From positions 1 to 58,644 of the forward strand of contig JAPLTU010000067.1 in assembly GCA_026397965.1 (NCBI GenBank): 58,644 nucleotides of DNA, written 5' to 3'. A program made the position numbers and the translations under genes. Each line of letters starts with the position of its first letter. Within the stretch, counting starts at the first letter, position 1. The notes below the pieces were generated by a model. It ran no database searches and was not told the origin of the DNA. It saw only the letters and a program-made list of their open reading frames with translations. Origin of the DNA: Verrucomicrobiota bacterium (lineage in GTDB: Bacteria; Verrucomicrobiota; Verrucomicrobiia; Opitutales; UBA953). This document shows positions 1 to 8,636 of the stretch, one piece after another.

Positions 1-1
1 G

Positions 2-706
2 AAAGTCATCGCCCGCGTCGCCGCCCTGCACGAGTTCAACCCGATGCTCGGTCACCGCGGTTGCCGCCTCGGCATCGCTTACCCGGAAATCACCGAGACC
101 CAGGCTCGCGCCATCTTCGAAGCCGCCGCTGCGGTCCAGAAGAAGGGTATCAAGGTGAAGCCCGAAGTCATGGTGCCCCTCGTCGGCTTCAAGCGTGAGC
201 TCGACCTCCAGGTCGAAGTCATCCACCGCGTCGCCGCCGAAGTGCAGAAGGAACAGAAGGTCAAGATCGCCTACTCCGTGGGCACGATGATCGAAGTCCC
301 TCGCGGCGCCCTCACCGCTGACGAAATCGCGCACACCGCCGAATTCTTCAGCTTCGGTACGAACGACCTCACCCAGACCGCGCTCGGCGTTTCCCGTGAC
401 GACATGGGTAACTTCCTCAACGCCTACACCGAGAACGAGATTTTCAAGAAGAACCCGTTCGCCACGCTCGACCAGACCGGCGTCGGCCAGCTCATCCAGA
501 TGGCCATCGAGAAAGGTCGCAAGACCCGCCCCGACATCAAGCTCGGCATCTGCGGTGAACACGGCGGTGAACCTGAGTCCGTTAAGTTCTGCCACCGCGT
601 GGGGCTGAACTACGTCTCCTGCTCGCCTTACCGCGTGCCGGTCGCCCGCCTCGCCGCGGCTCAGGCCGCGATCGAGGAGAAGCGCGCCGCCAAGAAGAGC
701 AAGTAA
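2..706 (+). CDS. ppdK: Pyruvate, phosphate dikinase, C-terminal part (5' end outside window)
   Basis: The reading frame is open from base 2, so the gene enters from the left edge and only about the last 234 residues are seen. PPDK interconverts pyruvate + ATP + phosphate and phosphoenolpyruvate + AMP + pyrophosphate. The visible part is the PEP/pyruvate-binding TIM barrel. It carries [10 protein letters not shown], the metal and PEP-binding stretch [10 protein letters not shown] followed by SRDD, and [10 protein letters not shown], which holds the active-site cysteine. In PEP synthase and PTS enzyme I this region reads differently (no GEHGGEP with the long NPMLGHRG lead), so PPDK is the best call. 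A strong hairpin terminator follows 21 bases after the stop. The lysine-rich tail (AAKKSK) is unremarkable. Confidence 0.95.
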   Translation, partial: KVIARVAALHEFNPMLGHRGCRLGIAYPEITETQARAIFEAAAAVQKKGIKVKPEVMVPLVGFKRELDLQVEVIHRVAAEVQKEQKVKIAYSVGTMIEVPRGALTADEIAHTAEFFSFGTNDLTQTALGVSRDDMGNFLNAYTENEIFKKNPFATLDQTGVGQLIQMAIEKGRKTRPDIKLGICGEHGGEPESVKFCHRVGLNYVSCSPYRVPVARLAAAQAAIEEKRAAKKSK

Positions 707-727
707 GCCCGAGTAAGGCGAACGACC

Positions 728-763
728 AAGGGCGTACCTTTACCGGTACGCCCTTTCTGTTTT
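728..763 (+). terminator. Rho-independent terminator of ppdK
   Basis: An 11-bp perfect stem (AAGGGCGTACC at 728-738 with GGTACGCCCTT at 745-755) closes a 6-base loop. It is followed by a T-rich stretch (TTCTGTTTT). Confidence 0.85.
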
Positions 764-817
764 CATAAAATCAGGAGCGAATCTGCTTCGGCGGCAGCGA
801 AACGAACGACCCAACAA

Positions 818-1156
818 CTATTTCATCCAACCGAGAAAACCAAGAATCAAGATGACGAAAACAAAGATGACCGTGGCGATTTTCCAACCCTTGGGCCCAG
901 CCCTCTTGGCAGCCTTCCGAACCTTCAACTTATTATGACGACCCCGAGAGGATACGCGCTGGACGCTCACTTCGGGATAATCTTGCCCGGAGATTTCCTT
1001 CACCGAACCGTAGACCAGGCCGAGCTTGATTAATTCTGCGTAAGCGTGGGCCTTGCGACTCGGCAGCAGACGATCAAATCCGTTGCACTCCCGACCCACA
1101 ACGAGTCGTTCTAAGGCCAACGCGGCATCAGGTGTAAGGGAAACGGGGGGGGGCAT
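818..1156 (-). CDS. Small protein with C-terminal membrane anchor, function unknown
   Basis: Not recognised. I start it at the ATG at 1156, giving 112 residues. A longer in-frame start at 1294 would overlap the divergent thiD start and add an AT-rich, non-coding-looking leader. The protein begins M-P-P-P, then a soluble region. A basic stretch (about residues 75-92, KLKVRKAAKRAGPK) leads into one hydrophobic C-terminal segment of about 18 residues (IATVIFVFVILILGFLGW), so it is probably a tail-anchored inner-membrane protein. The first codons after ATG are a run of nine C on the coding strand, a possible slippage site. No partner gene is evident. Confidence 0.6.
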   Translation of the reverse strand: MPPPVSLTPDAALALERLVVGRECNGFDRLLPSRKAHAYAELIKLGLVYGSVKEISGQDYPEVSVQRVSSRGRHNKLKVRKAAKRAGPKGWKIATVIFVFVILILGFLGWMK

Positions 1157-1285
1157 GTACTGCGAGGATTTAATTATTTGTTTACTCAAAAGTTTCACAA
1201 TCAAAAAAGTCCACCTGTTAAGCTCTTGCGAGCAAAGAGTTAATAGTGAGGATAGGTAATATATATTTCTGGAAACTTTCCCGAC
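1157..1285. promoter_or_regulatory. AT-rich divergent promoter region of thiD and the small membrane protein gene
   Basis: These 129 bases are clearly richer in A and T than the surrounding genes and separate two divergent genes. TAATATATATT at about 1257-1267, 19 bases before the thiD ATG, is the best -10-like stretch, but no well-spaced -35 is obvious. I see no TPP riboswitch core (no CTGAGA or ACCTGATC-like boxes), so thiD does not appear to be under riboswitch control here. Confidence 0.35.
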
Positions 1286-2083
1286 ATGCCTCACCTAAAT
1301 CCCACGCCAGACCTACCCGTCGCGCTGACGATTGCCGGATCGGATAGCGGGGCCGGCGCGGGCATCCAGGCTGATCTGCTAACTTTTTCGGCGCACGGGG
1401 TTTTCGGGACGACCGCCATCACCTGCCTCACCGCTCAAAACCCTTCCGGCGTATCCGGAGTGCAAGCCACCCCGGCGGCCTTCGTCACGGAGCAGTGCTT
1501 CCAAATTTACAAATATTTTAAACCCAAGGCTTTAAAGACCGGGATGCTTTTGGACGTAGAAATTGTCGCCGCGGTCGCCGACTTTATCCGGGAGGCTAAA
1601 ATCCCGAGCGTCGTCGACCCAGTCATGGTCGCCACCAGTGGCGCCACGCTGCTCTCTCCCGATGCGATTTCTGCGATGAAATCGAGGCTGCTTCCCCTGG
1701 CTACCTTGGTGACCCCTAATCTGGATGAAGCCTCTATTTTACTGGGAGAAAAGGCTCTGGGCGGCCAACGTTGCGAAATCGAAGCGGTTGCTTTGGCCGC
1801 AAAATATAAAGTGCCCTTTCTACTTAAAGGCGGCCACGCCAGCGGCGATCAACTCATCGATGTCTTGGCTTGGCCCAACGGAGAGACTGTCGTTTTAACC
1901 GCTCAACGAGCCCAAGGCGTCGACACCCATGGAAGCGGGTGCACCCTTTCGGCCGCCATCACGGCGCAGCTTGCCCTTGGGCAGCCGCTCAAGGAGGCGG
2001 TCATCTTAGCCCACGCCTATTTACAGCAAGCCATCCATAACCCCCTCCGGGTGGCGGGCCTGAATTGTATTAGGCATCTCTGA
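1286..2083 (+). CDS. thiD: Hydroxymethylpyrimidine / phosphomethylpyrimidine kinase
   Basis: ThiD phosphorylates HMP and then HMP-phosphate to the pyrophosphate used in thiamine synthesis. The length (265 residues) is typical. The N-terminus has the ribokinase-fold signature [18 protein letters not shown] at about residues 14-31, followed by CLTAQN. The C-terminus has the anion-hole motif [13 protein letters not shown], whose GSGC holds the catalytic region. VTPNLDEA and [10 protein letters not shown] are also standard ThiD motifs. It stands alone, with no other thi genes in the window. No Shine-Dalgarno sequence precedes the ATG (TTTCCCGAC). Confidence 0.95.
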   Translation: MPHLNPTPDLPVALTIAGSDSGAGAGIQADLLTFSAHGVFGTTAITCLTAQNPSGVSGVQATPAAFVTEQCFQIYKYFKPKALKTGMLLDVEIVAAVADFIREAKIPSVVDPVMVATSGATLLSPDAISAMKSRLLPLATLVTPNLDEASILLGEKALGGQRCEIEAVALAAKYKVPFLLKGGHASGDQLIDVLAWPNGETVVLTAQRAQGVDTHGSGCTLSAAITAQLALGQPLKEAVILAHAYLQQAIHNPLRVAGLNCIRHL

Positions 2084-2239
2084 TTTCCCCTTAGAAAGAG
2101 GGTTTTAGGGTATTTGTTGCCAAGCCTATCCCATTTGGCCGCCCCGGACGGTAATTCGGTAGGTTATTCACACTTGCCCCCGTTGAGTGCAGTCCTTTTC
2201 TAACCCATTCCCTGCAGGCACACCCTGCCCCCTAAGACC

Positions 2240-4045
2240 ATGCCTAAAAAGAACGCCGCCAAGCCATCCACCCCTAAGGCCAGCCCAGCCGTCTCCGCCT
2301 CGAGCGGCGTCAAGATGCGCGGCTGTGATGTCATGGTCCGTTGCCTCGAGAACCTCGGCGTCGACACGATTTTCGCCTACCCAGGTGGTGCCTCGATGGA
2401 GCTCCACCATGGCCTCGTCCGTTCCAAGAAAATCCGGACGATTCTACCGCGCCACGAACAGGGCGGAGCCTTCATGGCCCACGGCTACGCACGTTCGACC
2501 GGCAAGCCGGGCGTCTGCATGGCGACCTCTGGCCCTGGCGCCACGAATCTCGTTACCGCGATTGCCGATGCGCACATGGACAGCATCCCGCTGATCTGCA
2601 TCACCGGCCAAGTTTACCAACAATTTATCGGGCGCGCCGCTTTCCAGGAAACCGACTTCTACGGCATGACGCTGCCGATTGTGAAGCACTCCTTCCTCGT
2701 CCTCGATTACAACGAGTTGCCGAGCATCATGTACAAGGCCTTCAAGATCGCCACTACCGGCCGTCCCGGTCCCGTGGTGATTGATATCCCGAAGGACATC
2801 CAGCAACACGAGTGGGTCCCAGTCTTCCCTAAGAATCCCGACGACGTTTCCATCCCCGGCCTGCCGACGCCTCCGAAGTGCGCTGACAGCGAACTCGAGC
2901 AGGTCCTGCGCCTCATCGAGAAGTCTAAGCAGCCTGCGCTCTACATCGGCGGCGGCATCCTTTCCGGCGAAGCCCATAAAGAGCTGCGCGCCTTCGCCGA
3001 AGCCACCGGTATCCCCGTCGCTTCGACGCTGATGGGCCTCGGTGCCTTCCCCTGCGACCACCCGCTGTCCCTTTACTGGTACGGCATGCACGGCACTGTC
3101 GCCGGCAACTGGGCCGTGTGTAAGAGTGACCTGCTCATCACCATGGGTGCGCGCTTCGATGACCGTATCACCGGTGCCATCGAGAAGTTCGCCCCCGACG
3201 CTACGATCGTCCACATCGACATCGACCGCTCCGAGCACCAGAAGAACAAGTTTGCGCACTACCCAATCCACTCGGACATCAAGCACGCGCTCGGCCGCAT
3301 GGTCACGCTGGCCAAGAAGGGTTTCAAGAAGCCTGACCTGAAGAAGTGGTACGAGACCATCAACGGCTGGAAGAAAGAGCACCCGTATCCGTTTAGCTAC
3401 GAGCGCAAGACGAAGCACATCCTCCCCCAGGAAGCCATCGAAGTCCTCTTTGAAGAGACCAAGGGTAAAGCCATCATTTCCACCGGCGTCGGCCAACACC
3501 AGATGTGGGCCCCGCAGTATTACCGCTTCAACGAACCCCGCCGCTTCATCAGCTCGCTCGGCGCCGGCACGATGGGCTTCGGTCTTCCGGCCGCCATCGG
3601 CGCCAAGGTCGCCAATCCAGACGTCCAGGTCATCGACATCGACGGCGACGGCTCGTTCCTGATGAATATCCAGGAACTCGCGTGCATGAAGATCGAAAAG
3701 ATCAACGCCAAGATTCTCATCCTCAACAACCAGCACCTCGGCATGGTCGTGCAGTGGGAAGACCGCTTCTACTCCGGCACCCGCGGCCACACGATCCTCG
3801 GTGATGCCAAGAATATCGGCAGCCCGGACAACCCTGGCGGCCTCTACCCTGATTTCGTTAAAATCGCTAACGGCTTCGGTATCAATGCCCGTCAAGTCAT
3901 GAAGCGCGAAGACCTCCGCGCTGCTATGCGCGAAATGCTTGATCACGACGGACCTTACCTCCTCGACGTCATCGTGCCCTACACCGAGCACGTGTTACCC
4001 TTCATCCCGCAGAAGAAGTCGGCGATGGAGATTTTGACGAAATAA
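2240..4045 (+). CDS. ilvB: Acetolactate synthase, large (catalytic) subunit
   Basis: Thiamine-diphosphate enzyme that condenses two pyruvates to acetolactate (valine and leucine) or pyruvate with 2-oxobutyrate (isoleucine). At 601 residues it is slightly long because of a roughly 25-residue Lys/Pro/Ala-rich leader; an alternative start is the Met of KMRGCDVM. Domains in order: N-terminal pyrimidine-binding domain with the catalytic glutamate ([17 protein letters not shown]), central FAD-linked domain ([10 protein letters not shown]), and C-terminal TPP domain with the GDGSFLMN...LNNQHLGM diphosphate and metal motif. No ilvN regulatory subunit or ilvC follows; the next stretch is a repeat-filled intergenic region. 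The start has no Shine-Dalgarno sequence. Confidence 0.95.
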   Translation: MPKKNAAKPSTPKASPAVSASSGVKMRGCDVMVRCLENLGVDTIFAYPGGASMELHHGLVRSKKIRTILPRHEQGGAFMAHGYARSTGKPGVCMATSGPGATNLVTAIADAHMDSIPLICITGQVYQQFIGRAAFQETDFYGMTLPIVKHSFLVLDYNELPSIMYKAFKIATTGRPGPVVIDIPKDIQQHEWVPVFPKNPDDVSIPGLPTPPKCADSELEQVLRLIEKSKQPALYIGGGILSGEAHKELRAFAEATGIPVASTLMGLGAFPCDHPLSLYWYGMHGTVAGNWAVCKSDLLITMGARFDDRITGAIEKFAPDATIVHIDIDRSEHQKNKFAHYPIHSDIKHALGRMVTLAKKGFKKPDLKKWYETINGWKKEHPYPFSYERKTKHILPQEAIEVLFEETKGKAIISTGVGQHQMWAPQYYRFNEPRRFISSLGAGTMGFGLPAAIGAKVANPDVQVIDIDGDGSFLMNIQELACMKIEKINAKILILNNQHLGMVVQWEDRFYSGTRGHTILGDAKNIGSPDNPGGLYPDFVKIANGFGINARQVMKREDLRAAMREMLDHDGPYLLDVIVPYTEHVLPFIPQKKSAMEILTK

Positions 4046-4064
4046 TCCCGCAGGGATTATTTCG
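4038..4064 (+). terminator. Perfect 12-bp hairpin overlapping the ilvB stop codon
   Basis: CGAAATAATCCC (4038-4049) pairs exactly with GGGATTATTTCG (4053-4064) around the 3-base loop GCA. The ilvB TAA (4043-4045) lies inside the left arm. The A/T-rich stem base and TTATTT on the right resemble a terminator without a long T-run. Confidence 0.5.
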
Positions 4065-4108
4065 AGGGGGCACGTGGGCAAGGTGACACGTGGACAAGGG
4101 GGTTAATG

Positions 4109-4134
4109 AACAGGGGCGCGTAAGCGCCCTTGTT
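4109..4134 (+). terminator. Second hairpin after ilvB
   Basis: GGGCGC (4114-4119) pairs with GCGCCC (4124-4129) around GTAA, flanked by AACA and TTGTT, which extend the stem. It is followed by only a weak T-rich stretch, so termination is plausible but unproven. Confidence 0.4.
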
Positions 4135-4220
4135 GCTTTGGGCATAAAACCAAACTCAAAGGGAGACCGGAAACCGAATGGTTTAGTTCGTTCCAGGTAG
4201 CGGGTGGCAGCATTGCATCG

Positions 4221-4246
4221 GGTAGGGATGCGATGACATCGCAGCC
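4221..4246 (+). repeat. GGTAG-headed hairpin unit 1
   Basis: 26 bases: GGTAG, arm GGATGCGAT, loop GAC, arm ATCGCAGCC. The arms pair at eight of nine positions. Confidence 0.7.
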
Positions 4247-4334
4247 GCATATTCATACAAAGGTGACGGGTGACGGCCACCAGGGCATCAGCCATTCGGG
4301 GGACGGTATTTCAGCCATCGGCCATCGGGAGACG

Positions 4335-4360
4335 GGTAGGGTCGGGACAGCGTCACGACA
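4335..4360 (+). repeat. GGTAG-headed hairpin unit 2 (degenerate)
   Basis: 26 bases: GGTAG, arm GGTCGGGAC, loop AGC, arm GTCACGACA. The arms pair at seven of nine positions. Confidence 0.55.
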
Positions 4361-4372
4361 TAGTTGTATCGA

Positions 4373-4399
4373 GGTAGGGCTGGCCATCCTTGGCCGGCC
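4373..4399 (+). repeat. GGTAG-headed hairpin unit 3
   Basis: 27 bases: GGTAG, arm GGCTGGCCA, loop TCCT, arm TGGCCGGCC. The arms pair throughout with one T-G wobble. It lies 2 bases from unit 4 in the opposite orientation. Confidence 0.65.
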
Positions 4400-4401
4400 G
4401 C

Positions 4402-4428
4402 GGTTGAGCGAGGGCGCTCAACCCTACC
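4402..4428 (-). repeat. GGTAG-headed hairpin unit 4 (inverted)
   Basis: Read on the minus strand: GGTAG, arm GGTTGAGCG, loop CCCT, arm CGCTCAACC. The 9-bp stem is perfect. Together with unit 3 it forms a tail-to-tail pair. Confidence 0.7.
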
Positions 4429-4570
4429 TCAAGACAGAGGCAATAAAATCAAGGGGAAACCGGAAACCGGATGATGTGCTGGGGTGCTATATCCCAAGCT
4501 AACATTCCGGTTTCCGGTTCCCCTTTGCTTGATCTTCTTGTCCACGTGTCCCCTTGCCCACGTGTCCCCT

Positions 4571-4591
4571 CGTCGCGGCTAAGCCGCGACG
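4571..4591 (-). terminator. Hairpin directly after trxB
   Basis: CGTCGCGGC and GCCGCGACG form a perfect 9-bp stem around a 3-base loop, starting one base after the trxB stop codon. There is no T-run, so it may act as a 3' stability hairpin rather than an intrinsic terminator. Confidence 0.45.
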
Positions 4592-4592
4592 C

Positions 4593-5516
4593 TCAGAGTC
4601 CCGCCAACCAGCGTTCGGCTTCGATGGCGGCGCGGCAACCCATGCCCGCGGCGGTAATGGCTTGGCGATAGACGTGATCCGAGCAATCGCCCGCAACAAA
4701 AACCCCGGGAATATTGGTGCTGACGGTGTTGGCTCCGGCGACGAAATAACCGCCGGCGTCGACCTCGAGGGACGGCGTGAAGGCTTGGGAATTAGGGACG
4801 TGGCCAATGGCGACGAAAACACATTTCACGCCCAGGGCGCGGACGGCACCGGACTTCTCGACTACTTCCAGCGTGTGGACCTTGCCGTCGGCGCCACCGA
4901 GGATTTGTTTCGGCGTGACGTTAAGGACGAGCTCAATCTTCGCGTGGTTCTTGACGCGCTGGATCATGATCTCAGAAGCGCGGAAGGTGTCGCGACGGTG
5001 CGCGAGGTAGACCTTGGAAGCGAAACGGGTGAGGAAGAGGGCTTCTTCGCAGGCCGAATCACCGCCCCCGACGACGGCTACGGGGACATCGCGGTAGAAC
5101 GCCCCGTCGCAAGTCGCACAAGTCGTGACGCCGTTGCCGCCGTAGTATTCCTGTTCACCAGGGATACCCAAGAAACGCGGCGAGGCGCCGGTGGCGATGA
5201 TCACGGCCTTGGCCTCATAGGTGGCTTCGCCGCCCTTGAGCTTCTTGATCGGGCCGGAGAAGTCGACGGAGTCGATGCGGTCCCAGGCGAACTTCGCGCC
5301 GAAGCGTTCGGCCTGGCCCTTCATATTCGTAATAAGTTCATTGCCGTCGACGCCGTGGATGAAGCCAGGGAAGTTCTCGACCTCGGAGGTCGTGGTCAAT
5401 TGACCGCCCGGCTGACCGCCTTCGAGCACCAGCGGGGTGAGGCCAGCTCGAGCGGCGTAGATCGCGGCGGTAAGGCCGGCACAGCCGGTACCAAGGATAA
5501 GGACGTTTTCAGCCAT
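4593..5516 (-). CDS. trxB: Thioredoxin-disulfide reductase
   Basis: NADPH-dependent flavoenzyme that reduces thioredoxin. I start it at the ATG at 5516 ([18 protein letters not shown]), giving 307 residues, the family norm; an upstream in-frame ATG adds 17 non-homologous residues. Motifs in order: FAD-binding [17 protein letters not shown] at the N-terminus, the redox-active CATCDGAF (Cys-x-x-Cys) in the middle, the NADPH-binding [10 protein letters not shown] just after it, and the C-terminal FAD motif [10 protein letters not shown]. It is divergent from secA and converges on the repeat-filled region after ilvB. Confidence 0.96.
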   Translation of the reverse strand: MAENVLILGTGCAGLTAAIYAARAGLTPLVLEGGQPGGQLTTTSEVENFPGFIHGVDGNELITNMKGQAERFGAKFAWDRIDSVDFSGPIKKLKGGEATYEAKAVIIATGASPRFLGIPGEQEYYGGNGVTTCATCDGAFYRDVPVAVVGGGDSACEEALFLTRFASKVYLAHRRDTFRASEIMIQRVKNHAKIELVLNVTPKQILGGADGKVHTLEVVEKSGAVRALGVKCVFVAIGHVPNSQAFTPSLEVDAGGYFVAGANTVSTNIPGVFVAGDCSDHVYRQAITAAGMGCRAAIEAERWLAGL

Positions 5517-5639
5517 AGGGGATACCCATCTTGAGGGCTGTAAGCCAACGGCAAGGCGGAAAACCAACCTTTAACAACCTTAGTCAAGGCTTGCCCCGGG
5601 GGGTGGGGTCGGGGTTTGCTACCTTTCGCGCCCGGACCC

Positions 5640-8636
5640 ATGTTTCTCAGTATCCTCAAGCTCTTCTCTGGTAATCACAATCGGAAGTTCCTCCGTAAGT
5701 GCGAACCCATCGTAAAGCAGATTAATGCTCACGAGGCAGCTTACCAGAAGCTGACCGACGACCAACTCCGTGGCAAAACCGCCGAACTTCGTGGTCGGCA
5801 CGAAAAAGGCGAATCGCTCGACAGTCTCCTACCTGAAGCCTTTGCGGTCGTCAAAAATGCGGCTCGTCGCCTTTGCGGCACTTCCTGCCTGGTCTGCGAC
5901 CATGAGCTGACCTGGCAGATGGTCCACTTCGACGCTCAGCTGCTCGGAGGCATGGCCCTGCACCAAAATAAAATCGCCGAAATGGCTACCGGCGAAGGCA
6001 AGACCCTGGTCGCCACCCTGCCCCTTTACCTCAACGCCCTCACGGGACGAAACTGCCAACTCGTTACCGTCAACGACTACCTGGCGCGACGCGACTCCGA
6101 ATGGATGGGTCACCTCTACCGCTGGCTCGGCCTCACGGTCGGGTGCATTCAAAACCAGATGGCCAACGACGAGCGCAAATTGGCGTATGGCTGCGACATC
6201 ACCTACGGCACGGCTTCCGAATTCGGCTTCGATTACCTGCGCGATAACGGCATGGCGCTCTCGTCTGACGAACAAGTCCAGCGCTCGCACTACTACTGCA
6301 TCGTCGATGAAATCGACTCCATCCTCATCGACGAAGCGCGGACTCCTCTGATTATTTCCGGACCGGTTGCCGAAGAAAGTGAGCCCGCCTTCCCGCGCCT
6401 CCGTCAATCCATCCAAGGCCTGGTCGAGCTTCAGATTCGCTTGGTCACGCGCGTGATCACCGAGGCCCGCGACGAACTGGACAAAGTCGCCGATGATAAA
6501 GAGCCCTCGCCAGAGGCCCTGGACAAACTTTGGATGGCCTCGAACGGCATGCCGCGTAACCGTCTCTTCCTGCGTCTCATGGAGAATGGCCGCTGGCGCA
6601 AACTGCTCGAGCGGCACGAGGGCGTGCTCGCCAGCGAAATGGAAAAAGATCGGCGCTACCACCTTAAGGAGCGCCTCTATTTCGCCGTCAGCGAACGGAA
6701 CCACGAATCCGACCTCACGCAACTCGGCCGCGATACCCTTCGCCCCGGCGAACCGGATGCCTTCGTATTACCCGACCTACCTACCCGTTACGTCGAACTC
6801 GACCGCGATGAAAGCCTTACGCCTGAAAGCCGGGCGGCCCTGCGCGAAGAAGCCGAAAAAGCTTACGCCCGGGTCTCCGAAGACATTCACGCCATCGGCC
6901 AATTGCTGAAGGCCTACTCGCTCTACGAACGCGATAAACAATACGTCGTCCACGAAGGTAAGGTGAAGATCGTCGACGAAAATACGGGACGCATCATGGA
7001 AGGACGACGCTGGTCGGACGGGTTACACCAAGCCGTTGAAGCCAAAGAAGGCGTCCCCTTGGAGAAAGAGAATAAGACCTACGCGACCGTCACGATTCAA
7101 AATTATTTCCGGATGTACCAGAAGCTGGCCGGCATGACGGGGACAGCGGAAACGGAAGCCTCGGAATTCAATGATATCTACCGGCTGTCGGTGGTCACCC
7201 TCCCGACCCACCGCCCCTGCATCCGGACCGACGATAACGACATCATTTTTAAAACCCGCCGCGAAAAATATCAGTTCGCGATCAAGGAAATCGGCGAGGC
7301 CCATAAACGCGGTCAACCCGTCTTGGTCGGCACCGCCTCGGTCGAAGCTTCCGAAACCTTGGGCCGCATGCTCGGCATAGCCAAAATCCCCCACAAGATT
7401 CTCAACGCCAAACACCACGAGCAAGAGGCCGATATCATCACGCTGGCGGGGCAGAACGGCGCCGTCACCATCGCCACCAACATGGCCGGCCGCGGCACGG
7501 ACATCCGCCTCGGCGAAGGCGTGCGTGAATTGGGCGGACTTTACGTCCTCGGCACCGAACGCCATGAATCCCGTCGCGTCGACCGCCAGTTACGCGGCCG
7601 CTGCTCGCGGCAAGGCGATCCTGGAGGCTCACGCTTCCTGGTCTCACTCGAAGATGACCTGATGCGTTTGTTCTCCAACCAAGGCATCATCTCCTCGTTG
7701 CTCGAAAAATCTTTCAAAGAGGGCGAACCGTTGGAACACCCCCTGATGAACCATTCCATCGGTACCGCTCAGAAGCGGGTCGAGGGCCAGAATTATTCGA
7801 TGCGCAAACGCCTGCTGCAGTACGATGATGTGCTTAATCAGCAGCGCCAAATCATCTACGCTCTGCGCAATCGAACTCTAAAAACCGAAGACACGCGCGA
7901 AACCGTCCTCGATATCATCACCGAGGAAATCGAAGATCGCCTCGCCACCGCCTTCCCCGACCCCCACAGCCCGGCGGAAGCCCGTGGCACCGAAGCCTTC
8001 GTCTATTGGTTCATCACCGCTTTCCATATGCGGATCGACGCCCATGAGATCGAAAGCCGCACGCCCGCTCAAGCGCTCGAGTTCGCCCTCGCCAAAGTGC
8101 GCAACCTGCAAGTCGGCCGGGAGGAACATGAATCCAAGGAAATGCTTCAATACCTCGAGCGCAGCATCTTGCTTCGCGGCATCGATCGTAATTGGCAAAA
8201 CCACCTGACGGAAATGGAAGACCTCCGCCGCGGTGTCGGTCTCCGGAGTTACGCGCAAAAAGATCCGCTGAACGAATATAAGACCGAAGCCTTCAAGGCC
8301 TTCGAACGCCTGATGCGTCAACTGCGCAACGACGTCTGCTCGGGTCTCTTCCGGACGGGCTCTTCCATGGAAGCGCTGGAAGCCCTGATGCGCCGCGCCC
8401 AAGGCTTGACCAAGGCGACCGGCCCCGCGGAGCCTGGTACCGAATCCGAAACGGTCACTGCGGCCGCCAAGGCCCCGATCAAACACGAACCTTTCCGCCG
8501 CGCGACCGTCAAGATTGGCCGCAACGCTATCGTGCGAATCAAAAAAGGCCCGGAAACCCAGGAGATCAAGTGGAAGAAAGCCGAAGCACTCGTCCGGGAT
8601 GAAGGTTGGGAATACGTCGAAACGATTTCCGAATGA
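5640..8636 (+). CDS. secA: Preprotein translocase ATPase SecA
   Basis: Motor of the Sec pathway, pushing unfolded precursors through SecYEG. I start it at ATG 5640 (MFLSILKLFSGNHNRK), giving 998 residues; an ATG 24 bases upstream is in frame but adds a non-family leader. The nucleotide-binding domain has ATGEGKT at about residue 117 and the DEID/DEAR segment (IVDEIDSILIDEARTPLIISGP) at about 222-243. NBD2 has TNMAGRGTDI and QLRGRCSRQGDPG. Relative to E. coli SecA (901 residues) there are insertions around residues 245-400. The C-terminal zinc-binding tail (CxCxnCH/C) is absent; the protein ends YVETISE. It overlaps lnt by 4 bases (ATGA), implying translational coupling. Confidence 0.97.
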   Translation: MFLSILKLFSGNHNRKFLRKCEPIVKQINAHEAAYQKLTDDQLRGKTAELRGRHEKGESLDSLLPEAFAVVKNAARRLCGTSCLVCDHELTWQMVHFDAQLLGGMALHQNKIAEMATGEGKTLVATLPLYLNALTGRNCQLVTVNDYLARRDSEWMGHLYRWLGLTVGCIQNQMANDERKLAYGCDITYGTASEFGFDYLRDNGMALSSDEQVQRSHYYCIVDEIDSILIDEARTPLIISGPVAEESEPAFPRLRQSIQGLVELQIRLVTRVITEARDELDKVADDKEPSPEALDKLWMASNGMPRNRLFLRLMENGRWRKLLERHEGVLASEMEKDRRYHLKERLYFAVSERNHESDLTQLGRDTLRPGEPDAFVLPDLPTRYVELDRDESLTPESRAALREEAEKAYARVSEDIHAIGQLLKAYSLYERDKQYVVHEGKVKIVDENTGRIMEGRRWSDGLHQAVEAKEGVPLEKENKTYATVTIQNYFRMYQKLAGMTGTAETEASEFNDIYRLSVVTLPTHRPCIRTDDNDIIFKTRREKYQFAIKEIGEAHKRGQPVLVGTASVEASETLGRMLGIAKIPHKILNAKHHEQEADIITLAGQNGAVTIATNMAGRGTDIRLGEGVRELGGLYVLGTERHESRRVDRQLRGRCSRQGDPGGSRFLVSLEDDLMRLFSNQGIISSLLEKSFKEGEPLEHPLMNHSIGTAQKRVEGQNYSMRKRLLQYDDVLNQQRQIIYALRNRTLKTEDTRETVLDIITEEIEDRLATAFPDPHSPAEARGTEAFVYWFITAFHMRIDAHEIESRTPAQALEFALAKVRNLQVGREEHESKEMLQYLERSILLRGIDRNWQNHLTEMEDLRRGVGLRSYAQKDPLNEYKTEAFKAFERLMRQLRNDVCSGLFRTGSSMEALEALMRRAQGLTKATGPAEPGTESETVTAAAKAPIKHEPFRRATVKIGRNAIVRIKKGPETQEIKWKKAEALVRDEGWEYVETISE

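Larger units (their letters stand above)
4062..4573. repeat. Nested inverted-repeat element in the ilvB-trxB intergenic region
   Basis: This 547-base gap (4046-4592) has no credible gene. Its outer ends, 4062-4098 and 4537-4573, are 37-base inverted repeats differing at about three positions; each contains two CACGTG-like boxes separated by GGGCAAGG or its complement. Inside lie three copies of a second motif, rich in ACCGGAAACCG: 4155-4180 and 4447-4473 in direct orientation, and 4503-4533 inverted. Between them are four short hairpin units (4221-4428, listed separately). No transposase is encoded. The arrangement resembles a non-autonomous element (MITE or REPIN-like) that has gathered smaller repeats. 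Confidence 0.7.

Noticed and set aside
1157-1285. TPP riboswitch before thiD.
   Set aside because: None of the conserved TPP boxes is present.
2444-3991. A 515-residue open frame antisense to ilvB.
   Set aside because: It is a GC-rich shadow frame of the coding strand: amino-acid composition is dominated by Val, Asp, Arg and Gly without motifs, while ilvB is beyond doubt.
4233-4502. An 89-residue open frame inside the ilvB-trxB gap.
   Set aside because: It runs through the hairpin repeats and has no motif or start signal; the region is repeat DNA.
5615-5640. Shared CTACCTTT stretch just before secA (5619) and nuoJ (23271), similar to a Bacteroidetes-type -7 box.
   Set aside because: Distances to the start codon differ (20 and 14 bases), no matching -33 element is present, and similar pyrimidine-rich leaders occur before many genes.
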